This document shows positions 31,975-43,689 of a stretch of 64,000 bases of DNA, one piece after another; position 1 is the stretch's first letter; every line of letters starts with the position of its first letter. Source of the DNA: Coenobita brevimanus (lineage: Eukaryota > Arthropoda > Malacostraca > Decapoda > Coenobitidae); NCBI GenBank assembly GCA_032717465.1, contig CM064664.1:1018717-1082716 (forward strand), given 5' to 3'. Both the position numbers and the translations under genes were made by a program. The notes beneath the pieces were generated by a model. It was not told the DNA's origin and did not search any database. It was given only the letters and a program-made list of their open reading frames with translations.

Positions 31975-32345
31975 CTGAGAGCAAGAAGTAACCTGCAGGC
32001 CTGTGGTGTTGGAGTTGGGTGTTTTGGGTACCAACTCCACAGCCCTGGTAACCTGACAAAGGGAAATTAACCATAAGTAGTTGCTGCTGCTTAACCCAGG
32101 CCTGTCTGGCTGGGCAGACCCATCAAACACAGGTAAGCCACTGCTTCTGTAGGGCCATCCCACAGACACAGTACAGCAGCTATATACACCATGTAGGGAT
32201 CTGTCATGTCCTTCTGGCAGACAGCACCTCATCAGGGTCCTTCCCACAGTGAGGTGCAGGGAAATATAAGAAAGTCTGGCTTCTGGGTGGACACCACAGC
32301 TGCTTGGCTCCCTCTGGGTACCTGGCACCACTACATGTAGGCTCT
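31975..32345 (-). repeat. Dispersed repeat, copy 1
   Basis: On the minus strand CAGATCCCTACATGGTGTAT and TGATGGGTCTGCC are shared, in order, with the plus strand of 34305-34560. The minus-strand 144-codon frame here is therefore repeat sequence, not a host gene. Confidence 0.75.
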
Positions 32346-32399
32346 TGTTAAGTCTGTCCATTAAATAGACCACACTCTCATTCACTCACCATTCACACC

Positions 32400-33069
32400 C
32401 CTAGAATCCTGACTCCACTTCACAGGCATAAACATCCATTTGTCAGTGTTTCATACCACCTATCACCTTGAGTCAGTCTGATCATTACAATTTTGCTGGC
32501 AAAGGACAGGGGTGCCAAACCCTAGTTATACACTCCTCCCTGACAGAATTCTGCCAACCAGCTCAATCCAGTTCCCTGGCCTCAACATTTTCCATAGCTT
32601 ACTTTCTCTTTAATTTTTCCTTCATTATAATGGCAGATTGAAGAAACAGTTATTAAAAAATGTCAATGGTGCCTTACAGACAGTACCTTATCTTCTTCTG
32701 ACCCTTGCTCAATACTATAAGCTTTCAGTAATGTGCTATATTTGACGTTAAGTATAGCACAATAATCAAATGCATAAACAAGGCAAATTATAAGGAATTA
32801 TTTTGGAAGAGCCAAGGAGAGGAAAATGGGACACAAGATTACTGTGAGGTGGGAATGAGATCAGAATGACAATGATTAAGATGACTATGGAATAAAGGGG
32901 TTATCAGATGTTGTACACTCATCACAGATGCCTCCAATACAGTATTTCATTTGTTCTATGTAATTATAACAATCAGTATGGTTACTACAAGGGGAAAAAG
33001 AAAAAAATGATAGTACATACTGTATGAAGCTACTTCAGTGACTGACAGCTTATTTTAACATCTGTGCAG
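32400..33069. other. Unassigned low-repeat sequence
   Basis: No gene or repeat recognised. Confidence 0.4.
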
Positions 33070-33720
33070 AGCAGGGTATTGTTTTGCTTGGTGTGTGTCT
33101 ATCTATTTGTGTATCTATGTATGCAGTATTAACCAGTTTCAATCCAATTACCAAACTTGGTTCAAGGAAAGAGGGTCAGCAAAGGTGCTGACCTACTCTT
33201 TTGTGAACAATAAGTCATGGCTAGGTTAAGATCACACAACAAGGTCAACTTAAATAATTTTCATTAATTTAGACCAAACTTGGTGGAAGGGTTCAGGCTA
33301 AGGCAAACATGAAAGGATCTGATTTTCATAACAATCAGTCAACAGTCAAGGTCACAAGGGAAAGTCAAAGTTCAGTCTGTGTGTGTGGGTGTGTATGAAC
33401 AAACTGATTAAAACAGCTCTGATGTAATTTGGTGCAAAGGTTGAGAGTTATACAAGGGACTAAGCTAAAGTTTTCTTAATACAACAGGTCAAAGGTCAAA
33501 GTTGCAAGACAAGGTCAACTTACAGTTTTTACCTGATTCTGATCAAAGTTGGTGGAGGGGCTCAGGGTAAAGCAAAGATGAGAGGATATCATTTTGATAA
33601 CAATCAGTCAAATATCAAGGAAATATTATTCTACAGATAAAGCTTGGTGGAACAGGAGAAGGACAGTCAAGGATGTTGGGATCTGATTTTGGGAACTGTT
33701 GGATGAAAGCTGAGGTCACA
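33070..33720. repeat. Degenerate repeat rich in AAGGTCA motifs
   Basis: Phrases like GACCAAACTTGGTGGAAGGG, GATTTTCATAACAATCAGTCAA and CAAGGTCAC recur about every 110-190 bp in diverged form. Related sequence lies at 57465-57975. Confidence 0.6.
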
Positions 33721-34149
33721 GGGCAAAGACAAATGTTTGTTCCGTAGACCAACTGTAGGAAATGTAGGGCATGGGTGTTGCACTCTGAATGCTTCTCCTG
33801 TCTCTAAATGACTATATTCAACTACAGAAAGATCTCTTTTACTCAAGTGGTTTATTAAGGCTCTACCTAACCCCTCATGTTGGAACTGTCTCTTCCATGC
33901 TAAATGTAACAGCTTAAAGGTAAAAAGGATTAAACAATATGTGCATCATCAGGGTTAAGTGGTTCAGCAGGGGGTCATCAGGAAACATCCAGTTAAAAGG
34001 GTTTGATGCAAGCTTGCTCAAAGGAAGATCTTGGATGTTTTAAGCATTTCAGTGACTGAGGTTCCCTATAAAGTGGCTGGTATCAAGTCATTTTAAGCAG
34101 GTGAAGAAAACCTCTTAGAATTGTTCACTATGTTCACTTAATTATATGG
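33721..34149. other. Unassigned sequence
   Basis: No supported feature. Confidence 0.4.
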
Positions 34150-34300
34150 TTTTCATCATAGGGTGTGACCTCATGGATAAGGGACTGAATAGGGAGGCTG
34201 CCAGAGACCGAGCAGCGTGGATAGATATTAGGTGACCAAGGTCGACGCATGCAAGCACGTTGGAGCCTTTATAAACGATACGATATGATACAAGTGACTT
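34150..34300 (+). mobile_element. LINE C-terminal tail fragment
   Basis: GAGACCGAGCAGCGTGGATA and GCATGCAAGCACGTTGGAGC correspond to the tail of the LINE fragment at 28700-28810. Confidence 0.6.
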
Positions 34301-34304
34301 ACAC

Positions 34305-34560
34305 ATGGTGTCACGGTGCACCCTGGGTGGAACAACTGCAGCATCCACTCAGGAGCCAAACTCTCATATTTCACTGCATCTCACAGTGGGAAGGAGCCTG
34401 GTCTGATGCTGGTATGGCACTGTCTGTAATATGGGGATGCCAGATCCCTACATGGTGTATGTACTGTGCTGCAATTGTGAGACAACCCCAAAGATGCGGT
34501 TGCTTATCTGTGCTTAATGGGTCTGCTAGGCATGACAGACCAAAGTAAAGCAACAGCAAT
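34305..34560 (+). repeat. Dispersed repeat, copy 2
   Basis: Plus-strand partner of 31975-32345, sharing CAGATCCCTACATGGTGTAT. Confidence 0.75.
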
Positions 34561-34794
34561 AACTTACATATACAGTACTGAAGAACTGTACATAAATATG
34601 CATTAAATATTCTAGTACTGAGAATGACTGCATAAAAGAGTAAAGGCTACCATGTTTTCAAAATAACAGCCCAGCATACCTAGACAACAGGGTACATGCA
34701 AGTAATGGAGCATGCAAGTTATGAAACCTTCAAGATATGCATGCAATCAACAACCCATTTTCTTCTGGGGTTCAAGTAAGCACAGAACATCATA

Positions 34795-35160
34795 CAGTGA
34801 GTCCTCGATATCCAAAAAACTTTCATAATTCAAAATTGTGCATATCGGAACGATTTTCCTCATTGAAAAATACATGTAAATGGGAGGATGCGTCCCAGGA
34901 CCCCCTCAGACCCCCCACCTAATCTTTACCCACTCCTATTAAGAAGTAAGCAATACCTGTACAGTATACAGTTGTGGAGAAGGAGGTGGCCATATTCTTG
35001 TACATCTCCTTTTTCTTCGTCACAGTCCCAGTGGTGGAAACAGCAAGGCCTAAAGCACGCCCAATCTCCGAGACTCCCTGCCCCTCCTCATGGGGTCTTA
35101 TACTTTCCAATTTCCTTTCCACCCAGTTGGTAAAGCAATCAACCAGAATACCTGATAATC
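34795..35160 (-). mobile_element. Tigger-type transposon, end plus HTH segment
   Basis: A TIR-like end CAGTGAGTCCTCGATATCCA starts next to TA (34793-34794). The minus-strand frame contains VERKLESIRPHEEGQGVSEI and GRALGLAVSTTGTVTKKKE, the HTH of Tigger/jerky-like transposases. The transposase is interrupted on its N-terminal side by the LINE at 35165. A matching right end (complement CAGTGAGTCTTTGAAATACG) may be at 41721-41740, next to TA. Confidence 0.7.
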
Positions 35161-35164
35161 CGAC

Positions 35165-37512
35165 CATAATGCCCATCTCTTGGATTTATTCTTGACAAAT
35201 AATCCAGATCAGTACAGGATAGAGGTACTGTCACCACTTGGATCCTCTGACCACAATCTCATCAAAGCCTCATTTTAGTTAACCCTCCCACACCTCCCCG
35301 TTCTGAACCTGTCAGGGTGACCCAATGGCACTTTGATAGGGCAAACTGGGACGGATTTAGAAATTATTTTGCTGACATTCCATGGCAGTCTTTCTTCTCT
35401 AGCTATCCCAGTTCTACCCAGTCCTACATTTGCGACTTAATACTAGCTGGTATGGATTTATTCATACCAAGTCAACAGTTCTCTAAAAGATCGAACTCTC
35501 CAAAATAGTTTGATGGCAACTGTGCCAGAGCAACAGCCCAAAAGTCAATAGCATATAACTCTTAAAATCAAAAACATCCGAATCACTCTCTCAATTTAAA
35601 ATTGCTAGAAATCATGCAAAAGCTGTATTAAATCTATCTAAATCAAACTTTCTTCAAAAGCAAGCATCGAAACTACTTAGCAACCCTAATGACAATAGAA
35701 TATTCTGGTCAACTATTAATTTTTTCAATAATAACTTTAACAAGTCATCTTCCATTCCCCCACTAAAATCTTCAGATGGCAATATTACAAATGACCCGCG
35801 TGGGAAAGCAAATATCTTTGCTAGTACCTTTGTCAGAAACTCTACCATAGACAATACCAGCCAGAATGTCCCAGTACTGGAACTTGACTCACCAGAAATT
35901 GCCCCACTTAAAATACAGACAAGATATGTAAAATCCATCCTAGACAATTTACCTACCAACAAAGCTCCAGGCCCAGATGGAATTCCGCCAATTGTTTTGA
36001 AAAAGTGTTCCCCTGAACTTGCCTCTGTTCTAGCTAAATTATTCAGACTACGCATACGTACTTCTTTATTCCCAAATTCATGGAAAGAAGCCAATATCCA
36101 CCCAGTTCCGAAGAAAGGAAGTTCGTCTGACCCCTCCAATTACAGACCAATAGCTGTCACATCTTCTCTTGGTAAGGTATTTGAAACATTAAATAATAAG
36201 CACACTGTTAAACATCTTGAATCCAACAACTTAATTAGTGATAGACAATATGGTTTTTGCCACGAAAGATCCACCATTGACATACTCAATCTTCTAACTC
36301 ATACCATCCATCAATCAATTGATCTTTTTGGAGAAACTCATGCGGTAGCCCTTGATATTTCTAAAGCTTTCAACAGAGTATGGCACCGTTCCCTGCTGTC
36401 CAAACTCCTTTGCTATGGACTAACGTCTTTTGTTCCTTTGATTTCTTCATATCTTAGTGACAGGAAAATAAGAGTAAAAGTAGATGATGTATATTCCAAT
36501 TTCCACTCAATTAACACCGGCGTGCCGCAGGGATCAGTTCTGGTGCCAACCTTATTTCTGGTTCATATTAGTGATCTCGTATCTGTCACCCACAATCCCA
36601 TTCACTCATATGCAGATGACTCAACGCTACATAGTTCATTCACACTCAGACATCCATTTACAAAGTCTAATATCTCTACCTGTCAACTCAGTACAGCCAT
36701 CTCCATAAATCAAGATCTATCTACGATCAGTGAATGGGGACAAAACAACCTTGTCTCTTTTAATGCTAGTAAAACTAAATATAAACAGTTTACTAATGGA
36801 CAGATATTGCCAGATTTGTACATTACCTTCAGTGCTACTAATATTCCCATCTCCAAAAGCATTGAAATTCTTGGTGTCTCACTTAACAGTGCCCTCAGCT
36901 GGACCTCTCATGTCAGATCACTTGCTAAAACCGCCTCAAAGAAACTTGGATTATTGTACAGAGTCTGTAACTTCTTCGCCGTTGAGCAGTTAGCTATAAT
37001 TTATAAGAGTCATGTGCGCTCTCAGCTTGAATATTGCTCACCCTTGTGGAATGGTTGTGGAGAGGTTGCATTAAAACAACTAGACAAAATTTAGAACAAA
37101 GCTGTTAGAATCATTAACAACCCTGCCATTACAAATAAACTACCTCCCTTGCAAGTAAGAAGGAATGTTGCCTTCCTTGCATTATTTTACAGATATTTTT
37201 TTGGCAAATGCTCAGACGAAGTTGCGTCCATGGTGCCACCTCTCCATGCCTTCCCTCGTGCTACACGGGCATCTGGTAGCACTCATGACTGGAATGTCAC
37301 TCAACCATATTGCAGAACTTCTGCCTATCAGAATTCTTTCATTCCCCGAACTGCGTCTCTCTGGGACTCGCTTACCCAGAGTTGTTTCCCTCCAAATTTC
37401 AACCCACAACTGTTCAAGTCTAACTGTTACAGATATTTTATGAACAGAGGACACAAGTAATCTGGTGAATGAATTATTTTTTTTTATTCATTTGTTTTTC
37501 CTTCCTCCATTC

Positions 37513-37556
<44 letters not shown>
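35165..37556 (+). pseudogene. CR1/Jockey-group LINE, nearly full RT, A-tailed
   Basis: It starts within the endonuclease C-terminus (LLDLFLTNNPDQYR, then PLGSSDHNLI). RT follows: NKAPGPDGIPPIVLKK (about 35955), DPSNYRPIAVTSSLGKVFE, ALDISKAFNRVWH (motif A), NTGVPQGSVLVPTLF (motif B) and SYADDSTLH (motif C), then a C-terminal region to MNRGHK and a stop at 37460. Interruptions: TAG at 35506-35508, at least one frameshift before 35997, and TAG at 37092-37094 where CAG is expected. A run of about 40 A (37517-37556) is the tail. The RT core is otherwise open, so it is younger than most neighbours. Confidence 0.9.
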
Positions 37557-37558
<2 letters not shown>

Positions 37559-37561
37559 AGA

Positions 37562-37632
37562 GTACGGTGCTGCTGCTTCTTTGCAGCGGGCTCCCCTGAT
37601 GCTGGAGATGATGCAGGGCGCTTGGGAGGCAT
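37562..37632 (-). pseudogene. Tigger transposase N-terminus fragment
   Basis: Minus-strand MPPKRPASSPASGEPAAKKQ is the characteristic Lys/Pro/Ser-rich start of TIGD1-like transposases. It is cut immediately by the LINE A-tail. The HTH on the other side of the LINE (35030-35155, same strand, correct order) is probably its continuation. Confidence 0.75.
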
Positions 37633-37814
37633 GGCGAAACAATACGAAAAGGTGAAGGGCTGCAAAAATATCCTCACATACAGCAATGCTGCGAGGAGAG
37701 GAGGAACATGGACTCAACTGAGAAGCGCGCAAAAATTTTACCAGAAAGGGGTTAGTTCGTTTTCTCTCGGCAAGCGAGCACAGTTCTGTGCATCGCACCC
37801 ATTTTGAATTTTTC

Positions 37815-39649
37815 ATACAGTATTCCATTAACCCCTTCATAGCTGCCAGCCTTGAACAACACTTCACTATTTCAGTGTCAGCGACGTTGAGTTAGGGCGT
37901 CCTATAAAAAACTGCGAACAATTATGGGACAGGAACAAAGGTCACTGGTGTGTTTATACGACCCTACTCTACCATCCCAAGCAGTCAGGCGTTCTCTTCA
38001 CTCCAGATGTATTCGCTGATGTTTACATGCTTATGTTACATGTGCCCTAATTTTGAGTAAGTTTCTTTCAGCAATAGAACATAATTTACCACCTTCAAAA
38101 TAGTCAGCATAATATAGAAGACAAACTAGAGGAATATGAACTGAATTGGTAAGGTCTTTAGGCTGTAAGCTTAGACAAAAGATTATGGGTTTTACAATTT
38201 TATGAGACGATATGGAACAAAAAATGTTTGCCAATCAGAAAAAAAATTACTTTTTCGTCCCACATGTTCTCGTAGGTTAACATTCAGTTCTACATTCTTC
38301 ATTCGGTATCGCTCTTCCCAATATATTTCAGACCGACTGAGCACAGTTATTTCTGCTCCTTAGAGTTAGTGTACATTCACTGCTCATTCTATTGTTTGTT
38401 CTTATGTGTATGTGTGAAAGAGAGAGGACTGATACAAACAATAATGTATTCCATTACCGCTTTCATAGCTGCTGGCCCTGAACAACACCTTACTGTACCA
38501 GTGTCAGTGACACTGAGTTAGGGTGAGCTATAAAAAACTGCGAGGAATTATGGGAAGGAAACGAGGGTCACTGGTGTGTTTACATGATCCTAGTCTACCG
38601 CCTAAAGCAGTCAGGCGTTCACAGTTCACTTTGTCCCAGATGTTTTTGCCGATGTTTACATGCTGATATAACACGCATCCTAATTTTATTAATTCTTACA
38701 CGAATCATAGCAAATCACAGGATGGGTTTAGGGGGGAAAAAAAAAAGCCAGGTGTGCCAGACGAGTCTTTTCACATATGTAAGAAAAAGAAATTGATTTT
38801 AGAACACTGAAAAAATGGTCCCAAGGCCGACCACGGGAGCACGCAAATTTCTGAACCCACAGCCATTGAGGGGCTAAACATACGCTTTACTTGAAGCAGT
38901 AAAAGCAAATCAGTTCTTCCTGATACAGTAGTCTGTTATATTTTTCAGATTATTTCTGGGTTGGTAAATACAGTAAACGTTGCTTGTTAAATCTGTTTCC
39001 CTATCGTTTTTAGCTGCTCTGGTGTGACAACTCCTGTTTATTTTGTTAACATAATGGCAGAAAGGACTGTTCTTCCCTTAGTGTTTAACTAAACCTGGCC
39101 TAACTGAACTTATCAGTACCCAATAATTTTTTAACCTAACCTAATCTCCAGTTGAGAAGTTGGGAAATGATATCCACCTTTAAGCTCGTTGAGTTTCTTC
39201 CACTGCGCTGGAAACAATCGTAGGGGAAAGTGATGATAATAACAGGGAGGAAATTTTTCAGCAAGAAAAAGTAATTTGCCAAATTGAAAGTTGTCAGAAA
39301 ATTACAGAAGCAAGCTGGGGAATTATGAATTGAATTGGTAAGGTCTTTCTGCTGCTTCAAGTGTACAATGAAAGACACAAGTATCTTCCCAAAGTCTGAC
39401 GAATATAGCGTGGAAAAACTGAACAATTTGAAACACATACTAGTAGAAACTGGGTTTTCATTTTATTTCACCTGGTGTAAATTTTCTTCAGACTGAACTG
39501 GGAAGATAGTTGTGTCTTTCATTGTACATTTTCTGGTAAATAAATCAATCTAACAGTACTTGTGTTTTGTTTCCGCCGGATTAATCGTGATTTCAGACTA
39601 TCCAGGCACCTCTTCACACCATGTAGTCTGGATAATTGGGCTATCTCCA
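37815..39649. repeat. Cluster of about 0.4-1 kb dispersed repeat copies
   Basis: GTATTCCATTA ... CAGTGTCAG ... AATTATGGGA ... GTCACTGGTGTGTTTA ... AGCAGTCAGGCGTTC recurs at about 37820-38010 and 38445-38625. A second block (ACGTTGCTTGTTAAATC ... AACCTAACCTAA) at 38968-39140 recurs at 40065-40230. These match the arms of the inverted repeat at 40237-41190. No coding domain. Confidence 0.75.
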
Positions 39650-39651
39650 TA

Positions 39652-41603
39652 CAGTAAAAGTCCTATTATTCGGCAGCTGATTGTTCGGTAGATCCGACAT
39701 TTCGGCAGTTTTGAGAAATAGTCCCATTTACGAAAATCATTGATTGTTCGGCAGATGTCCGGAATCATCTCGGCAGTCTAGGAAGTGTTATCTGTGGCTT
39801 GTAGGCCTGATGTTTCATTACACTTCTGTATGTTCACTAATTTCTATATTTTTATTCAGATTCAGGTATAGTACTGTATTGATTACAATATTGCACAGTA
39901 TCATAAACTACAGTAACCACCCCCACCAAATTAGCGAGGGTTACGTTCCAAGCCCCCACGCTAATTCTTGAAATTCTTTCATTCTTGATGCTTTCCTGAA
40001 AATGACACTTACTGGTAATTGAGTAGCCCATGAACCACTGACACTGTAATGCATTACCCATAAATAAATGTTGCTTGTTAAATCAGCTTTCCCGTTGTTT
40101 TTAGCTGTACCATTGTGACAGCTCTAGTATTTTTATTCCTCAGCATAATGGTGAAAGGGACTGTCCTGTTTAACTGAACCTAACCTAACCGAGTTTAACT
40201 GTACCTTATAATTTAACCAAACCTAACCTAACCTAAAGTCAGAAAAATACTTAAAAATAAACTGGAGGAATATGAATTGCTAAGGTCTCCCTGATGAAAG
40301 TTAAACGTACATTTAGTGCTCATTCTTTTGTTTGTTTTTGTGCTTAACGTGAAAGAGAGAGCATTGATCTGAACAACCTTTTACAGTACCGATGTCAGTG
40401 ATGTTAAGTTAGTGTGAGCTATAAAGAAAACTGAACAATTATGGGGAGGGAACGAAGGTCAGTGGTATGTTTACATGACTACGCTACGATTCCACGCAGT
40501 TAGGCGGTCGGTTAATCTCAGATGTTTTCGCCCATTTGGTAAATACACCGTAACTTTATCAATCTTTCCGTGACTCATAGCGAATCATAGCATGGGTTTA
40601 GGAAGCTAAATAACACATTGCTGGGTGAGCCAGACGATTATCTTCCCATCTTTAAGAAAAATAAATTGATTTCAGAAGAATGGAAGAACTTTACTTACTC
40701 AGAAAGGGATTTAATTTCTTCCATTTTCTTATAAGATGTGAAGATAATCATCTGGCGCACCTAGAAATGTGTTATTTAGCTCCCTAAACCCATGCTATGA
40801 TTCGCTATGATTGACTGGAGAATTAATAAAGTTACGGTGCATTTACCAAATTGGCGAAAACATCTGAGATTAACCGACCCCCTGACTGCTTGGAATCGTA
40901 GCTAGAGTCATGTAATCATACCAGTGACCTTCGTTCCATTCCCATAATTGTTCACAGTTTTTCCATAGCTCACTAACTCGACATCGGTACTTTAAAGGGT
41001 TGTTCAATGTCGGAGGTTATTAAGGGGTTCATGGAATACATTACTGTTTCCATCAGTACTCTCCTTTCACATGTAAAAAAACAAACAAACAAAAGAGTGA
41101 GTGCTAAATGTAATTTATGACTTTCATCAGAAAGACCTTACCAGTTCAGATCCCTTTATTTTATGCAATTTTCCGACTATTTTATTTTGTTTGGAAAAAG
41201 TACTGTATACAGTACTCACTCCAAACATATTTGTAATAATATAAGTAGTGATGAGTTCACCAATACAAGTGATGTACTGAGCTGGTAGGTAATATTCCGT
41301 ATCATTTCGGCCATCCAGGAAGTGTTATCTGACTTATAGGCCTACTGTGTCATTACCCTTGTATATGTTCACTAATATATATATATATATATTTCAGATT
41401 CAGGTATAGTACTGTATTGATTGCAGTATTGTACAGTATACAGTACTCTCTCCAAACACAGTTGTAATACCGAACCATAAATGGTGATAAGTGTTCACCA
41501 ATATATTTAAGGTACTGAGTGGGTAGGTTTTTGATTATTCGGCGAATCTAATTTCTCGGCATCATCCTGGTCCCATAGATGCTGAATAATGGGACTTGTA
41601 CTG
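39652..41603. mobile_element. Tigger-type non-autonomous element with TA duplication
   Basis: Left end CAGTAAAAGTCCTATTATTC, right end (complement) CAGTACAAGTCCCATTATTC: 18 of 20 identical, flanked by TA at 39650-39651 and 41604-41605. Both ends have a subterminal GGCAGT/CCAGGAAGTGTTATCTG segment. Its interior holds the long inverted repeat. No transposase frame survives. Confidence 0.88.
40237..41190. repeat. Long inverted repeat, arms about 460-490 bp
   Basis: The left arm (40237-40690) and complement of the right arm (40697-41190) align throughout. Shared landmarks are GGTTAATCTCAGATGTTTTC, ATAGCGAATCATAGCATGGG, GAACAATTATGGG and GCTAAATAACACATT. The loop is only a few bases to tens of bases. 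It would extrude or snap back as a large hairpin. Confidence 0.9.
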
Positions 41604-41806
41604 TATTTCCTTTCATATCGAGTATCGATTTTCGTATCATCGAGACCGATATTTTCGTACTGTGGAATTTGTCGTATATTCATCGTTTTCGTACCATCGA
41701 AAATTCGTACTTTGGACTTTCGTATTTCAAAGACTCACTGTATACATCTTTGATTACAGGCAAAAATAAAGAAATAAGTAAATAAAAAACAACACATATA
41801 GAAATA

Positions 41807-43213
41807 CAGTAGAACCTCTTTGGTCCGGACCCCTTTAATCTGGATTTCTGTTAATCCGGACAAAATTTAAAAATAATAAGCTCCAAAAATATGTTGAAAG
41901 TAATTCTAAAGTCATTTTCAGTATCGGCGCAGAAAGCAATCGTCATTCGTTTAGTCTCGGATCACGCTAGGTCGCAACATGGGTGCCTGTTTAAACACAC
42001 GCTAGCATTCGTTCCATCAACTAGTTCACCAACCATTTATATTTTTATTCTGTATTTCAAAAGTTAATCCTCCTTACAATGTCCCTTAATGCAAGTGTAG
42101 CTTCTGTAATGAATAAAGGTGTTAAAAGGAGGAGTTTGCTTACACAAAAATGGGTCAGAATATTCTGCAGTGTTTAGTGATTACTGTAGGTTATTTTTTG
42201 TACTTAAATGTGCTTTACTTGTACATCAAACATTAGCTTCTTGCCCATATGGGTGTTATCAATATGCCAAAGATGACAATGTATTTTTTGCCTACATAAG
42301 TTTTATTTTTATTCCAAATATTACAGTTCTATCTATCTATCTATCTATTGCCTGACGCCTCAATCCCGTTTGGGGTGGCCACAAACAAATCGCCTCCAAG
42401 TCGCCCTGTCCCCCGCCATTTCACTGCCCTGCTCCCAACTCACACCCCCCTCTCTCATATACCTCTCCACCCCATCCCTCCATCTCATCCTCGGTCTCCC
42501 CCTCCCTCTTCCACCCTCCACCTCACTCACATACACTCTCTTTGTCAGTCTTTCACCCTCCATCCTCTCCACATGGCCAAACCACCTCAGTGTGTTCCTC
42601 ACAACGCTTCCTATCACATCCACATCCACACCACAACGTTCCTTTATATCCTCATTCGTCAGCCTGTCTCTCCACGTGACTCCACAGGCTCCTCTTAAAT
42701 AACTCATTTCCACTGCTCTCACTCTTGACTTGTGTCCTTCCAACAATGTCCAAGCTTCACTTCCGTACGTTAGAGTTGGTATCACAATACTGTCATGTAG
42801 TAACTTTTTTACTTCCATGCTCACTTCCCTGTTTCCTATCACTGCTTTCAAGGAACCAGCAACCTTTCTTCCCTGCTGTACCCTTTCACAGTTAATTAAT
42901 TAATTTATTTTTTTGCTTACATGGGCCTTAGTCACTTATTACAATTTAAAATGTAGGCTAGTTTCTTGTCATGGCCTTACCTGTAAATTATGCAATACAA
43001 AACTGTCGTACATGATTAGTTTTGTTATTTTAGTATCCTTTCATCTTTTGCAGTTACATAGGGTTGACATATGCCACATATGTTAATAATTAACAAACAT
43101 ACCATATGTAGATAGAGTTTGGTATGAACTGGAGATTACCCTGATGGTCCGGACAATCTGCTAATTCGGACAACCCTTCCCCCCATATAGTCCGAATGAG
43201 AGAGGTTCTACTG
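41807..43213. mobile_element. Tigger-type non-autonomous element hosting a LINE
   Basis: Left end CAGTAGAACCTCTTTGGTCC, right end (complement) CAGTAGAACCTCTCTCATTC. TA lies at 41805-41806 and 43214-43215. GGTCCGGACAA motifs occur inside both ends. The LINE fragment at 42329-42887 is inserted in it. Confidence 0.85.
42329..42887 (-). mobile_element. RTE-like LINE, 5'-truncated, inside Tigger element
   Basis: Minus-strand frame of 163 codons from SMEVKKLLHDSIVIPTLTYG through LRWFGHVERM to RATWRRFVCG, an intact C-terminal region. (TAGA)n tail at the left. ACAGTT at 42323-42328 and 42888-42893 is a possible 6-bp target duplication. Confidence 0.88.
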
Positions 43214-43353
43214 TATAAACTTTAAAAGTTTACAAGGTCTGAAACCCTGATGTTACTTTTCAGTGGCCCACATGAAAGTAAACAGCAGTGGGAGGCCCCA
43301 GATAGCTAAAAGATGACATCATGGCTTGGCATAATACAAAAGTTATACTCTTT

Positions 43354-43386
<33 letters not shown>

Positions 43387-43689
43387 TTGTGATTTTGCTG
43401 GAACAATATTTTGACGGCCGCCTCCGTGAATCTTGTGAGAATGTGGTGACACACGCATGTCAACAGTCAGCTGTCTAAACAAAGACGACCCTCCAATGTT
43501 AACATGCGCAGGACCCACATCTTGGGTGTCCCCAGGCTCCTTTGTCTCACTTGCCCACTCACACGTGTCCTGCGTAAGTCATCATCTCCCTCGTGCACTT
43601 TGAGTTACCTAACCTTCTCACTTGCATAAGACTACTGAAGCGCTATTGCTAACACCAAGTAACAGTGCAAGTACGCTGCAAATAGTGCT
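43214..43689. other. Unassigned, with poly(A) tract
   Basis: A run of A at about 43359-43385. The remainder may be the 5' part of the following Tigger element; no TIR recognised. Confidence 0.4.

Noticed and set aside
31951..32385. 144-codon minus-strand frame in an otherwise quiet region
   Set aside because: The nucleotide sequence recurs in the opposite orientation at 34305-34560 without conserved reading frame, so it is a dispersed repeat.
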